From assembly GCF_963675165.1 (NCBI RefSeq), contig NC_087389.1:2824001-2888000 (forward strand): DNA of 64,000 bases. The letters are read 5' to 3'. This document shows positions 23,561 through 33,700 of this stretch, piece after piece (positions within the stretch are counted from its first letter, which is position 1; each line of letters opens with the position of its first letter). Source of the stretch: Halichondria panicea. Taxonomy: Eukaryota > Porifera > Demospongiae > Suberitida > Halichondriidae. The translations under genes were made by a program, and so were the position numbers. The notes beneath the pieces are model-generated. The model did not search any database, was not told where the DNA came from, and worked only from the letters and a program-made list of their open reading frames with translations.

Positions 23561-24403
23561 TAGTTGGGCGGAGTCCAACCAACTGCGTAGGGTTGGGCAC
23601 CACTGCAATGTCAGGTTTTGTGTCACTGCAGAAATTTTGCAGCCCAATCAGATTGCAGAGTTCAAGTGCTGAAGGCGTGGCTTATTAATGAACGAGTCAG
23701 TAACTATTTTCTTATTTATTCTCTTTCTTTATTCAAATCAAAATGCAACAATAGTAGACAAGCCAGCTTGATCCAGGAACACTCCAGGTCAGTTAGAGCT
23801 AGTGGCAAGCAAAAGTGACTCCTGCAGAGCATTCTAACTGAGATTTACGGTTACCGCCCACTTTGTTAGCCACACCCTAAAGCTAAGTACCAGTTTCTGG
23901 AACAAAACCTGACATTGCAGTGGTGCCCAACCCTAGTCTGGCCCCAGACCACTCCCTTGCACGTGATCTGACATGTGCCAGGGAGAGGGTCTGGCATTTA
24001 GAGTCACTTTTCTTGGTTCAGATGTCAAAATTTGACATCTCCAATCAGATTAGCAAGAATGCAATTAAACTGTCACATGATTCCACTTCACAGAGGAGGT
24101 TGATAGTACTTGACCTTTGTCATTTTTAAAACTATGCCAGTAGGCAATGGCTAACTTAAATTCCTGTATACATCAACTAAAAATGTTATTTCAAGTACAG
24201 AGAATCTTTCAAATCTCACTAAATCTGTATAGGAGTAGAGATAATAGCCAGCCAGTTTTAGCATCGTCACCACGCCCATTTCCGACACGCCCACTTTTGA
24301 CTGTCTGAAAACCAAGAAAAGTGACTCCAGACTCTCTCCCCGGGAGGAGTCTGGCCTCGAGACTAGCCCAACCCTACGCAGTTGGTTGGACTCCGCCCAA
24401 CTA
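23561..24403. mobile_element. hAT-like non-autonomous element with 8-9 bp TSD
   Basis: Terminal inverted repeats start TAGTTGGGCGGAGTCCAACC on the left and end with the complement on the right. The direct repeat GGGCAGGGT lies at both flanks (23552-23560 and 24404-24412), an 8-9 bp target duplication as for hAT elements. Internally a second pair of arms (23592-23620 and 23904-23932) and a partial copy of the CTAGTCTGGG family make it a compound foldback. No transposase frame is seen. Confidence 0.75.
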
Positions 24404-24420
24404 GGGCAGGGTCATATAGC

Positions 24421-24485
24421 CTCGAATCATGCTCGAATCCAGGCCGATTAAATACGTATTTTAATCGGCCTGGTCTCGAGGCTAG
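24421..24485. repeat. Short hairpin of the CCTCGATTCCAGGCC family
   Basis: CCTCGA...CCAGGCCGATTAAA is followed, around a TACGTA centre, by its inverted copy ending TCTCGAGGCTA. This is a minimal palindromic member of a family seen at many other points of the window (for example 10877, 28453, 50690, 52468 and 57895). Confidence 0.7.
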
Positions 24486-24608
24486 GTCACAGACCACTCC
24501 TCTGAGGCCAGACTCCTCCCCTCCATCAGATCATGTGTGCCAGAGAAGAAGCCATGCAGAGGAAGCCACGTGTGCTCATGGACTCTGGACTCGAGAGTAT
24601 ATACAAGT

Positions 24609-25317
24609 ATGTCTTCCAAACCTGTTACAGGCAAGCAGTCAGGTACACAACCTAAGGGAAAATGGAGAAAGTTTGTGGACTTAACAAAGTTTCTATACAG
24701 CAATGACTTCACCAGGTAGAAATCTATGTAGCTACTGTAGTTTGATCTTTGTATAGACTACTGTAAGACCTCGATTTAAAGCGACACTTTTTAAACCAGA
24801 GGTCGCTTCTCTTGGAGGTATATTGTATTAAGTCCTTGTGTCGCATATTTAGAAGATATTTAGAAGGTCGCATCTAATCTACAGAGTCTACTTGCCTCGA
24901 TTTCAGGCCGGTTTAATAAAAACACTGATTTTACAATCGAGGCTAGGGAGTGGCTACAATTTACCTCTATTTAGAACGCGACATTAAAAAATAATTTTCA
25001 ACGCGGTTGTTGCTATTTATAGAGGTCAGACAATTGCTGAAGCTCCAGGGTGTCGCATATTTGGAGGGTCGCCTTAAATCGAGGTATTACGTATACAGAG
25101 CCATCACAATTTGATCTACAGTCTCTCGCAAAATGGTATTTTTTGTGGCACACTCGAATCGTATATAAATTCTATTCAGGGGTATTGGTCGCGATATTTT
25201 GATGTTCAGCACATCTGTTGTGGTGATCCGTGTAGTGATGAGTGCTCTAGTAGAGGAAATCCCCCCTGCAGCTGCTCCAAGTGTGATGGGAAGATAAAAT
25301 ACAGGAGCGCTCACTAA
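24609..25317 (+). CDS. Possible small two-exon gene, Cys-rich C-terminus, unrecognised
   Basis: A frame from ATG 24609 (MSSKPVTGKQSG) runs to a donor at 24715/24716 (CAG|gtagaa, phase 2). A compatible acceptor at 25100/25101 opens 72 codons to TAA at 25317, about 107 aa in all. The second part carries seven Cys in CCGDPCSDEC and CSCSKC. I do not recognise a family. The proposed intron consists almost wholly of an inverted-repeat element (24760-25093), so it could also be chance frames on either side of a MITE. Treat as hypothetical. Confidence 0.25.
24760..25093. mobile_element. Inverted-repeat element, GTAAGACCTCGATTTAAAGC family
   Basis: The left end reads ACTGTAAGACCTCGATTTAA and the right end is its imperfect complement (CTTAAATCGAGGTATTACG). 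Internal motifs AGGTCGC and TTAGAGGTC repeat in both halves. A second copy lies at 29123-29412 with the same ends. There is no coding capacity. Confidence 0.65.
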
Positions 25318-25443
25318 CATACTAATATCATTATTGTGATTTGATAATTATGTACCTAACATAATAATTATAGCTGTACACATGCATAATTATATCTTTC
25401 TAATCGCTTCTGGGTTCATTAATCAAATCATTAGCACTCTGAA

Positions 25444-27305
25444 TCATAAAAGTGTCCTGGCAATATCTAAAAGGGTATCTGCTGCAATTGAGTTCTGTTC
25501 ATATACATTGGTTCCTGTTTCACAGCACATCACCAGAACCTGTTAAAAAATGTTTTATTGATGTTACCTAGTGAATATTGCAAGCCTGAGATCATCCCAT
25601 GGTTTTGACACATTAAACTTACTGGGTCTAAGGGTACTGTTCCCAAAAACGGAATACTGTACTCATTGCACAAGCTTTGAACTCCTCCATCATCTGTAAA
25701 AATTGGAGACTCCTCCTATGTAATTAAAAACATTTTCTAAGTGGCAAGTATAATAAGTAACTAATCTTGTACCTTACAGCAAGGGCACACGTATGATGCC
25801 ATGTTCCCCACTATGCCGATAATGTTTAGACTCATCTTTCGACAGAAACTTATCTCTTTTCGAATTGTAGCCAATGCAACATCTTGCGGTGTGGTTACCA
25901 GGATTGCCCCTTCTGGTTTCACATTCAGCAACATCTTCACCACAGTTAGATGCTCATCAGACGTCCCAGGAGGAGTATGTGCAAACACAGAGTTAAAGAG
26001 AGTCAATGATGATTCCAGGAGGTTACTGTGTGCTGTACACATGTTTATGAATGCGTCAAATTGAAATAGTGCAGCATTATGGCACAAAAAGATTTAGCTG
26101 TCAGTCTAAGCAGGAGGCGAGCAGATTACAGATCTGCTCCTGGTCTAAGTTAAGTAAGACAGTAGAGTGAGTAACGAAAATCTAGCTATAAGGGTCACCC
26201 GCACCTAGAGCTCCCAGCCCTGCCCCTTAGGATATGGGAGATTCAGTATAATAGACATGTTGTATTAATTATGACTTGTGAGTTGAAATTGCGCTATAAT
26301 ATTATGGCCCTCTCCATTGGGGTGCCTTTTTGGTGCATGCATATACGGCAGTGGGGTTTCTCCCCCCTCATACTCAAAATCCTATGCAGCCCTAAAGACC
26401 TCCCTTTTTCATTTGCTCTCTCCTACTCAAAATCCTATGCGGCCCTGAAGACCTTTCCCACATTTTTGGAAAGACACTATATATTATTAAGGTACAGAGG
26501 TGGAGATTGCTGGTTCCTTAATCATAATCAATAGCCTGAGGATATCAAATATAAGGTAGTCCAACCGCCCCCAGAAAGTATCCTTCAGGAATTGCTTGAT
26601 TAGAGATGATTTCCTAGGTCCCCTCCACACCACTGGACTGTCAGATTCACCAAGTAGACACCCAACAGACATCACTTTCACTTCAGAATGGGGGGACCTG
26701 TATATAAAACATAAGAAATATATAGCTGTAATTTAAGGCTACGTGTTATGTTATATAATCAGGTGTATGACAGACTCTCAATGTGTAATAAAAATCATTC
26801 GATCTCTAACTTTAATACCTGAGTGGAGTCCAGCCATACTGAGAGTTGACTACAGCCTGGCCTTCTACAGCCAAGAGTTTTGGTATGCTAGGTCCACAGA
26901 TGTCAAGATCAAGTATGCCAACCTAATATAAACGTGGTGAGGTAAGGTAAGGTAAAGAGAAATTAAAATTACATGTGCATACGCAAGACTTGCCTTAGTA
27001 TTGAGTTTTGCCAGGGCCATACCCAGACATGCAGCAACAGTAGATTTTCCCACTCCTGCGGTGTTTGTGTATGACGTAAAAATTGTTGTCAGTATGTAGT
27101 CTACCTCCTTTTCCTGATAACACAAGAATTTTTTTTTTGATTGCCTTCATTCTGACGTTTATATACTTCTGGTCTTCATCAACTCCACCTATTAAAGAGC
27201 ATATGCATAACCCACTGGAAAGTGAGTACCTGAGTCACCTTGCTGCTGCAAACATAGCTCCCTCCCAGGACACCCCTGACATACGCCAGCTTTCCCTGCT
27301 TCACA
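25444..27305 (-). CDS. NUBP1: NUBP1/NBP35-like cytosolic Fe-S cluster scaffold P-loop ATPase
   Basis: Mrp/MinD-type P-loop ATPase that builds and transfers [4Fe-4S] clusters to cytosolic and nuclear apoproteins. Exons: 27239 to about 27305, 27105-27188, 26994-27055, 26819-26922, 26546-26697, 25773-25978, 25623-25715, 25444-25539. The first visible exon holds CQGCPGRELC (C-x2-C-x5-C), the N-terminal cluster that marks NUBP1 rather than NUBP2. ILVLSGKGG/VGKST is the deviant Walker A, followed by DLDICGPSIP, VVWRGPRKSSLIKQFL, DTPPGTSDEH, VTTPQDVA and VCPCCK (the CxxC for the bridging cluster). The C-terminus IPFLGTVPLDP is typical. The first coding exon, with the ATG and the outermost Cys, was not found. 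Intron 3 has a GC donor; the intron splitting the Asp of DTPPGT is AT-AC (U12 type). Confidence 0.9.
25979..26545 (-). other. U12-type AT-AC intron in the NUBP1-like gene
   Basis: On the minus strand the exon ends ...TATTTG and the intron begins ATATCCTCAG, matching the minor-spliceosome donor ATATCCTT at seven of eight bases. It ends TCTTTAACTCTGTGTTTGCAC. TCTTTAAC matches the U12 branch site, with the branch A about 14 nt from the terminal AC. Joining G|AT rebuilds the invariant Asp of DTPPGTSDEH. No GT-AG choice preserves that motif. Confidence 0.85.
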
Positions 27306-27605
27306 CTAGCTAGTGTGTAATGTATATGCGTGTGCAGGGAGTACTATATGATGTAAATTAATAATTGGGCTTCTATATACTTATACATACTAGTGAATAG
27401 CGTGAGCACTTTATCGTGCGAAGCGATGGTTTCAATCGAGATCCACGTAATTATTGGTAGTAATGGTGAATAGTCAATCTTGGGTTAAAACTTGCTCCAG
27501 CTGCTCTCCACTCTAGCGGTTCCGCCCTAAACTCGGTACACATATTATATTACATCAATACAAGACTCTCTGAACGACTTCTCACCCCACGGCCGCTAGT
27601 CAGCT
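27306..27605. promoter_or_regulatory. Divergent promoter region between NUBP1-like gene and small ORF
   Basis: The minus-strand NUBP1-like gene and the plus-strand ORF at 27606 are transcribed away from each other. The missing first exon of the NUBP1-like gene should lie here or a little further right. No strong promoter motif or clear ATG exon was found on the minus strand. Confidence 0.35.
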
Positions 27606-30600
27606 ATGCTTCTTACAATGACAACCGGCCACAAGAAAGCTCGTTACACAAATAAGGTACGTCTCCAGCTAGCTACTTCTCCACCCTTGTATTGTGTACC
27701 TCTATAGTATTGTAGTCATAGTATAGTACAGTAGAACCTCGATTATCCGGACACCTTGGTTCCAGAGGCAGGCCGGATAACTCATGGATAAACCACGCCT
27801 TAATCCACCCACAAAAAACAGCAGTGTCACATGGACGCATGCGCAGAAGATAAGCAAGCCTATCTCCATAGTAACAGCTGCGATGCGCATACGCATTTAA
27901 GGGACACACCCATTTCTAAAATGAAAGTTGTCAAGTCAGATATAATAGGGCTGGATAATCTGCTATAGCACTTGCAGCAGCAGTGACCTGTCAGCTACAT
28001 AATCAGATAATCTGCTATAGCACTTGCAGCAGCAGTGACCTGTCAGCTACATAATTAGAGTTCTCTGAAAAAACCTGCAAACGGTTAATGTTTGGGGTAG
28101 TCTATCATCAGCTCCAATTCAAAAATAGGGTCTGAAGAACTTTCCTATATCAAAGTTGCGGTCCTACGGGGCTAATAGTAAACAGTGGTCACAAATTCAT
28201 ATTTGATGTAAATTTACCGTCCTCCCTCTAATAAGTATATACTTATTCTAATTGAGCGCCAATAGTTTTTTGCTGGCATTAAAAGAAATTATAACATGGC
28301 CTTAAATCGAGGCTACAGGTAAAACTGATCTATGATACCCTCATGGAAACAGCTATATATACTAAGTCTAGTATTATACTCTACATTCCATTGCTAAGCG
28401 CCAATCTAATATAAGAGCCAAACTAGATTATTTTCTTGATCTACATGTATTTTAGCCTCGATCCCAGGCCGTTCTTCCTCGAAGGGAGGGCCTGGTATCG
28501 ACTGCTTGTGCATGCGCTAACCATTAGCCAGATACCGGCTAACGCAGGATAACAACGCGTATGCTGAGTAAAACAATGACGTCACAACGAACGGAAGTGG
28601 ATTGAAGGAAATAGATAGAAAGTTCGATTGAAGGTTTCTAGCCCATCTGAGAAAGAGCTGATAGCTACCCGTAGCCTGCAACAGTGTGGATGACAATAGC
28701 CTAATGGACAGGCCACGCCCATCTAATACTAACTTTGGTGAAAGTCTACTATACTGCAGTATCAGAAAGAAAATAGCTGTACATAGCTGGTACAACAAAA
28801 CTACAGCTATGTCTCTAGCTAGCTAAATAGCTCTGTGTATGACTTTCAATACTTTGTCAGGATATTTTCGTGATAAATTCAGTATTATAGGGGAACAAAT
28901 ATTCAATAATGTTGCACATGTGCAAGAAGTCAGTAGCAGGCCTTCTCTTCAGGGGAGACCAGTGAAGGAGGCTACATGTATTTGTGCACCAAAGCATAAT
29001 TAATTTTAAGTGGCGCTTATTAGAAGAGTGTATGTAGCAAAAGACGCATTCGTTTCTCTCCCCCACTGTTATACCTTATTTTTCAGGACTGCCACTTGCA
29101 TTTGGATTGCTCGTTTTTCAGGATACTGTAAGACATCTAATTAAGATGACACTTTCAAAGCCAGAGGTCGCTTCTTTGGAGGTTGAAAAATTGAAGACCT
29201 GGTGTCGCTTATTTAGAGGGTTGCAGTCTACTTGCCTCGATTTTTCTAGCTGCTTAAAAAACGTGTATTTTCCAGTGGGCTAGATTGAGGCTAGGGTGTG
29301 GCTACATTTGTCGTGACATTAAAACAACGCAGCTGTCGCTACTTTTAGAGGTCAGAAAATTACCTAAAGCTTGAGGGTGTGAGGGTCGCCTTAATTAGAG
29401 GTATTAAGGTATATCAGTTGCATCTACATACAACTGTGTAGAGGCTATCTTTAGAGCACAAAAAATTCCGATCAGCTCAAGTTGGTGCCTAAATTATGGT
29501 GGCGTTTATGTTCAACAGCTGGCAAGGCCGTAACAAGCAAGTTTAGAGTGGTCAGGCCAAGGTAAAAAAAGGTTATACTACAATATTGACGACCACTACC
29601 AGGAAACCACTATGCAATTTTCAAATGACCACCATTACCTACTTAGCTCCAAAAAGTGGTCAGGCAAAACCTGACCAGCCTGACCGCTTAGACAACTGTT
29701 TAGAAGTGAAGGAAGTCAAAGATGCAGGATGATTGTCTTGATGTCTCATTTTTATAAGCGCCAGAAAAAATTCCAACAATAGTTGGCGCTTTTTTAGGAC
29801 CATTAAATTATGGTGGCGCTGTAATTACATCAATTACGATACCTAGTCTGGGGGCCAGACCTAATAGCTCGGGGGCAAAATCAAGAGAGCTAGGATTAGG
29901 TCTGGAGACTCTTGCAGCATTTCCGTGTGCTCTAGCGGAATGTGGCCAGAGCCAATGAAATGCATATCCTATGTCATGTGATTTTTTAACCCAATGAAAT
30001 GCGAGTATTGCCTTTATGGAATTTGGATTACAGCCAATGGAATTTAGATACAGCCAATGAAATGAGAGTATTGCTACATCTACTCCTTCTTTATAACCTC
30101 CAATATCACAGTCTCCTCCCTATTGACATTCCAAGAGCACACGGAAGTGCTGCAAGAGTCTCCAGACCTTCTTTCTCTCTTCCCCCTCCCCCCTCTGAGA
30201 AAAAGGTCTGGCCCCCAGACTATACGATACCTTCTTTCCCATTTGTTTGCCTCCAAAATACCGCAGCAGTCACACGCCAAGGGTTTGATAGGAAATTCTC
30301 CAGAACCATTTTTTTTATTCGGGGCTGGTGCATGATACTTTTTTATAGTTTGGGGGGCTGAGCTGACTTGTCGCCACAATATCATGTGACAGTACTTTCA
30401 GTGGACAATACAGTTATTATTGACTCACACTCTCAGCTGGGCAACCAACAGCAGCTGCATATCCTATAAGTACGTCACTTTTCTTAGCTATTTCCATCGG
30501 TCCTCTTGCACATGCATGGCGCATACGTTATTAGCCTCCTTCACTGGGAAGTGGGAAGTGCGGCCTGGGATCGAGGCTAACGGTCTTTTCCTATTCCACC

Positions 30601-30772
30601 ATAGATATATACAAGGGTGAAGATAAAAGCATTGAAAGAGCTACATATGATCCCTGATGCTCAATGGATTGCGTTGAATGTGACACCTTTGCCACACTTA
30701 AAACGAACAGGCGATATGACAACACTGCACTATGTCTATGACTATCTACGTAGATCTACATCACATCTGTGA
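27606..30772 (+). CDS. Small two-exon upstream ORF (68-72 aa) overlapping the glucuronyltransferase start
   Basis: Exon 1 starts at ATG 27606 or the in-frame ATG 27618 (MTTGHKKARYTNK) and ends at a good donor AAG|gtacgt (27656/27657). A strong acceptor, TTTTCCTATTCCACCATAG, precedes 30605. From there 55 codons (start IYTRVKIKALKELH) run to TGA at 30770-30772, with matching phase 0. The protein is basic and unrecognised. The A of its stop is the A of the ATG of the glucuronyltransferase gene (TGATG, 30770-30774), so one exon (30605-30856) holds the end of one frame and the start of the next. It may be an independent small protein on a bicistronic mRNA, or a long regulatory uORF. Splicing across 2.9 kb of repeat-filled intron is inferred. 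Confidence 0.5.
27725..27800. repeat. Half of a pogo-like inverted-repeat element
   Basis: TACAGTAGAACCTCGATTAT opens like the TIRs of the complete elements at 32018 and 48947 (CAGTGGAACC, CAGTAGACTC), but no partner end is found nearby. This appears to be a truncated copy. Confidence 0.45.
27950..28056. repeat. Tandem duplication, two units of about 54 bp
   Basis: The unit beginning GATAATCTGCTATAGCACTT and ending CAGCTACATAAT occurs twice back to back with almost no differences. It lies in the first intron of the small ORF gene. Confidence 0.8.
28453..28860. repeat. Interspersed repeat, CCTCGATCCCAGGCC / GGAAGTGGATTGAAGGAA family
   Basis: About 400 bp that is nearly the same as 10877-11330. 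It runs from the CCTCGATCCCAGGCC hairpin through GCATGCGCTAACCATTAG, the CAACGAACGGAAGTGGATTG block and GTCTCTAGCTAGCTAAATAG. A shorter inverted copy is at 8560-8705. There is no reading frame; it is probably a non-autonomous transposon. Confidence 0.75.
29123..29412. mobile_element. Inverted-repeat element, second copy of the 24760 family
   Basis: Begins ACTGTAAGACATCTAATTAA and ends CGCCTTAATTAGAGGTATTA, with the internal CCAGAGGTCGCTTCTTTGGA block shared with 24760-25093. It is diverged from that copy and non-coding. Confidence 0.6.
29843..30222. mobile_element. hAT-like MITE with perfect 8-bp TSD
   Basis: A 380-bp element with TIRs CTAGTCTGGGGGCCAGACC and its complement at the right end. 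It is flanked on both sides by TACGATAC (29835-29842 and 30223-30230), an exact 8-bp target duplication. The interior holds repeated CCAATGGAATTTAGATACAG-type words. A second copy, in the other orientation, is split by the LINE at 53.8-57.8 kb. Confidence 0.85.
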
Positions 30773-33700
30773 TGCGGTGGCCATGGATAGTTCTCCTGCT
30801 CTCAAGTAATGTCTTAACTGCAATTGTCATTCTCAGTATGAAATCATCTGTGTTCAGTGAGTGGTCAGAGTTTACATACTGCACTGTAATTGATGTAATT
30901 ACAGCGCCATGTCAGTATCAACATAATTGTTTATGTCCTAAAAGAAGCGCCAACCGTTTATTTTTTCCTGGCGCTTATTTGGGGCGAGCGTAGCGAGCCG
31001 GCCCTAACTTAGTGACGACGGTAGGAAATTTCTCTGTATGTATGTATGTATGTATGTATGTAGTGGTACGGCCTGATAGGTGGTTTTTACACACGCGGTT
31101 TTTACACACGCGGTCCTTACCAATTTCGTGTATTCCTCGTGTATTTTGCACAACTGGAGGCACAAGAAAAAGTTGCATAAAATGAATACTGACAACGAAC
31201 GCAAACAAGAAAGACTTCGAATAAGGAGGGATCGAAACAGACAAGCAAGACAGCTGAAGAGAAAGAAGTCAGGCTAGCCAAACGCAGAGAAAAAGCACAG
31301 GGCACTCAAGATTCAAGGATGCCAATAGAGCATCCCAGCAACTGAGACGGGACACAGAGACTCCTGAGGCCAGGCAGGCACGCCTACAGCAAATGGCTGC
31401 TTCCACCCAAACCAGCAGAGCTTCAGGTAAGTACAGACGGCGTACAGGTGATATAAGCCAGTGTAATTTTCATTACAGATACTCCTGAGGCCAGACAGGC
31501 ACGCCTACAGCAAATGGCTGCTTCAACTCAAACCAGCAGAGCCTCGGGTAAGTGCCACTGACAAGTGGCGTTCATGATAATAAGCCAGTGTTTTTTTCTA
31601 CAGAGACTCCTGAGGCCAGACAGGCATGCTTGGAACAAGACAAGCATAGGTATTCACAACACACAGATATGAACTGCCTGTACTGCTAACACGCTCGCCC
31701 CATGACACCTTGTGTCACCCTAGTATATATATAAAAAGACTTGTTTGAGACATCAAGACAATCATCCTGCATCTTTGACCCTTTACACTTCTAAACAGTT
31801 GTCTAACCCATAGCTACAGTCAATGAACGTTGTTCACGAGTCACTCAGCTCTCAACGGTGCAGCTAGCAAGTGAAACTGAGCTAGACCACGCCCATTTTC
31901 TCTACAACTTTTTTATACTAGCTGTAGAATTTAGGCGCCAGCTGGGCTGATCACAATTTTTTTCAGTAAAAGATGCACCACTCAGAAGTGGAATTAATTT
32001 TTCTGGCGCAGTAATTACAGTGGAACCTCCATAAAACGGACACCATTAGGAAACAGCCTTTTGGCCGTTATAGAGAGGTGGTCTTCCTTGGGAGGTTCCG
32101 ATTGCCAGCTATGTGTGGTCTATGAGGTCATTTCTTGCTGCAAATGAATCCTGGAGCTTTGCTAACTGCTCATACAAGTTTTGAAAAGGCTGTAGAGACA
32201 AGCTACAGCTAGGTTTTCACGATGTGCAAAATAATTTCTGCTAATTCTGGGTGTGGCTGTTCGTTCTGGGAGGTTATTTTCCATTGCTAAAGCTGGTTGG
32301 GGACTAGAAAGCTGCTCGTTATACGGATTAGAGAGGTGGTCGCTCCTGAGAGGTTGCTTTACATTGAAGTCATTGTAGTTTCAATCCGGACCTGAGCTCT
32401 TGGCCATTATATAGCGTGTGGTTGCTCTTCGGAGGTGGTCGTTAATGGACGTTCCACTGTACATCAATTATAGGTATAATTAATAGTATGGCTAAGAGTT
32501 CAATATGGGATTAGTAGCACGAGTAACAAGCAATACGCCTCGTGCAATTAGTATCCTTTCCAGTACTTGTTATATGAGTGCTATTAATTAATCCCTTATT
32601 GCATGAGTGAGTAGCCATACTTTGTGATGCAGTGATGCAGTTTTAAGGACATTGTTTTTTACCTCCAGTTTCAGTAAAAAAAAGTTGCCGCGGCCGTTAT
32701 TTGAACGTGCGGTCGTCAAGGCAGTAATTGCACGTCGTTGCAATTACTTACCGTTCACCAAAAAGTGACGAGCCACGCCCCTCTACCCCGAAACCGGTGT
32801 CAGAAGATCCAGTGACTCCCCATAACAATGACTGCATGGGTAGATCCTAGGACTCGTGTAGTGACTCCCCTATCAATGAGTGCTAGGATTCAGTGATCTT
32901 GCAGCTAGCTATACAATCTACCATTTATATCTCCAATTGAATTATTTTTTGCTGGCGCTTAGGTTATAAATGCGGCCTGAAATCAAGGCTATAATTATGT
33001 ATAATTATCCATTGGAGCCTCATGGAACGCTTCTATATTATAATGCAAAGCGCCACTCCAAGTACCAAACTATTAATCTAATATTTTGTGTGCCACTAAT
33101 TTTAGCGCTGTAATTACTTTTAATAATTATACGTGTTATACCTCGGTATGCGCTTGCGCAAGCAAGGTATACGAGGTATACGGTAGTGTTTGTGTTTGTG
33201 TGTGTGTGTGTGTGTGTGCTCGCGCGCGCGCGAGTATGTCTGTCTGTCTGTCCTAGACTGCTACAGCTGCTCAATTATCAATGTAGTACGAGCTTCTATA
33301 GCCACGCGTTTTCTTGGATTTCAATCTGTGGAGATTTGGAAAATAATGCTTCATTCTCGAGTTATGCCTAGTTCTTTCTAGACACATTCTTAACTCCTAC
33401 TAGTGTAATTATGCCTCGAGGCATGGCCACACAAGGGATACGGTAAACTTGACTGTGTGTGTATCTGTTCCAGCTGTAACTGCTCAACAGTTGCAATGCG
33501 ACGAAAACTAACAGCTTCTATAGGCTTCTAGCCACGTTCTCTTGGATTTTGTGTCGTGGATTAGCAAACTAAAGCTTCTTTCTCGAGTTATGTCTAGTTT
33601 GACTCACATTGAAGGCTGTTGCTGTCTCTTCAGAATCTTTCGTAGCATCATTTGTTCGCACAAACTTTCTATTTAACTTATGAGTTAGCCTTGCACTAAA

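Noticed and set aside
25087-25320. 77-codon minus-strand frame
   Set aside because: It includes a MITE end and has no homology. The NUBP1-like gene stops at 25444.
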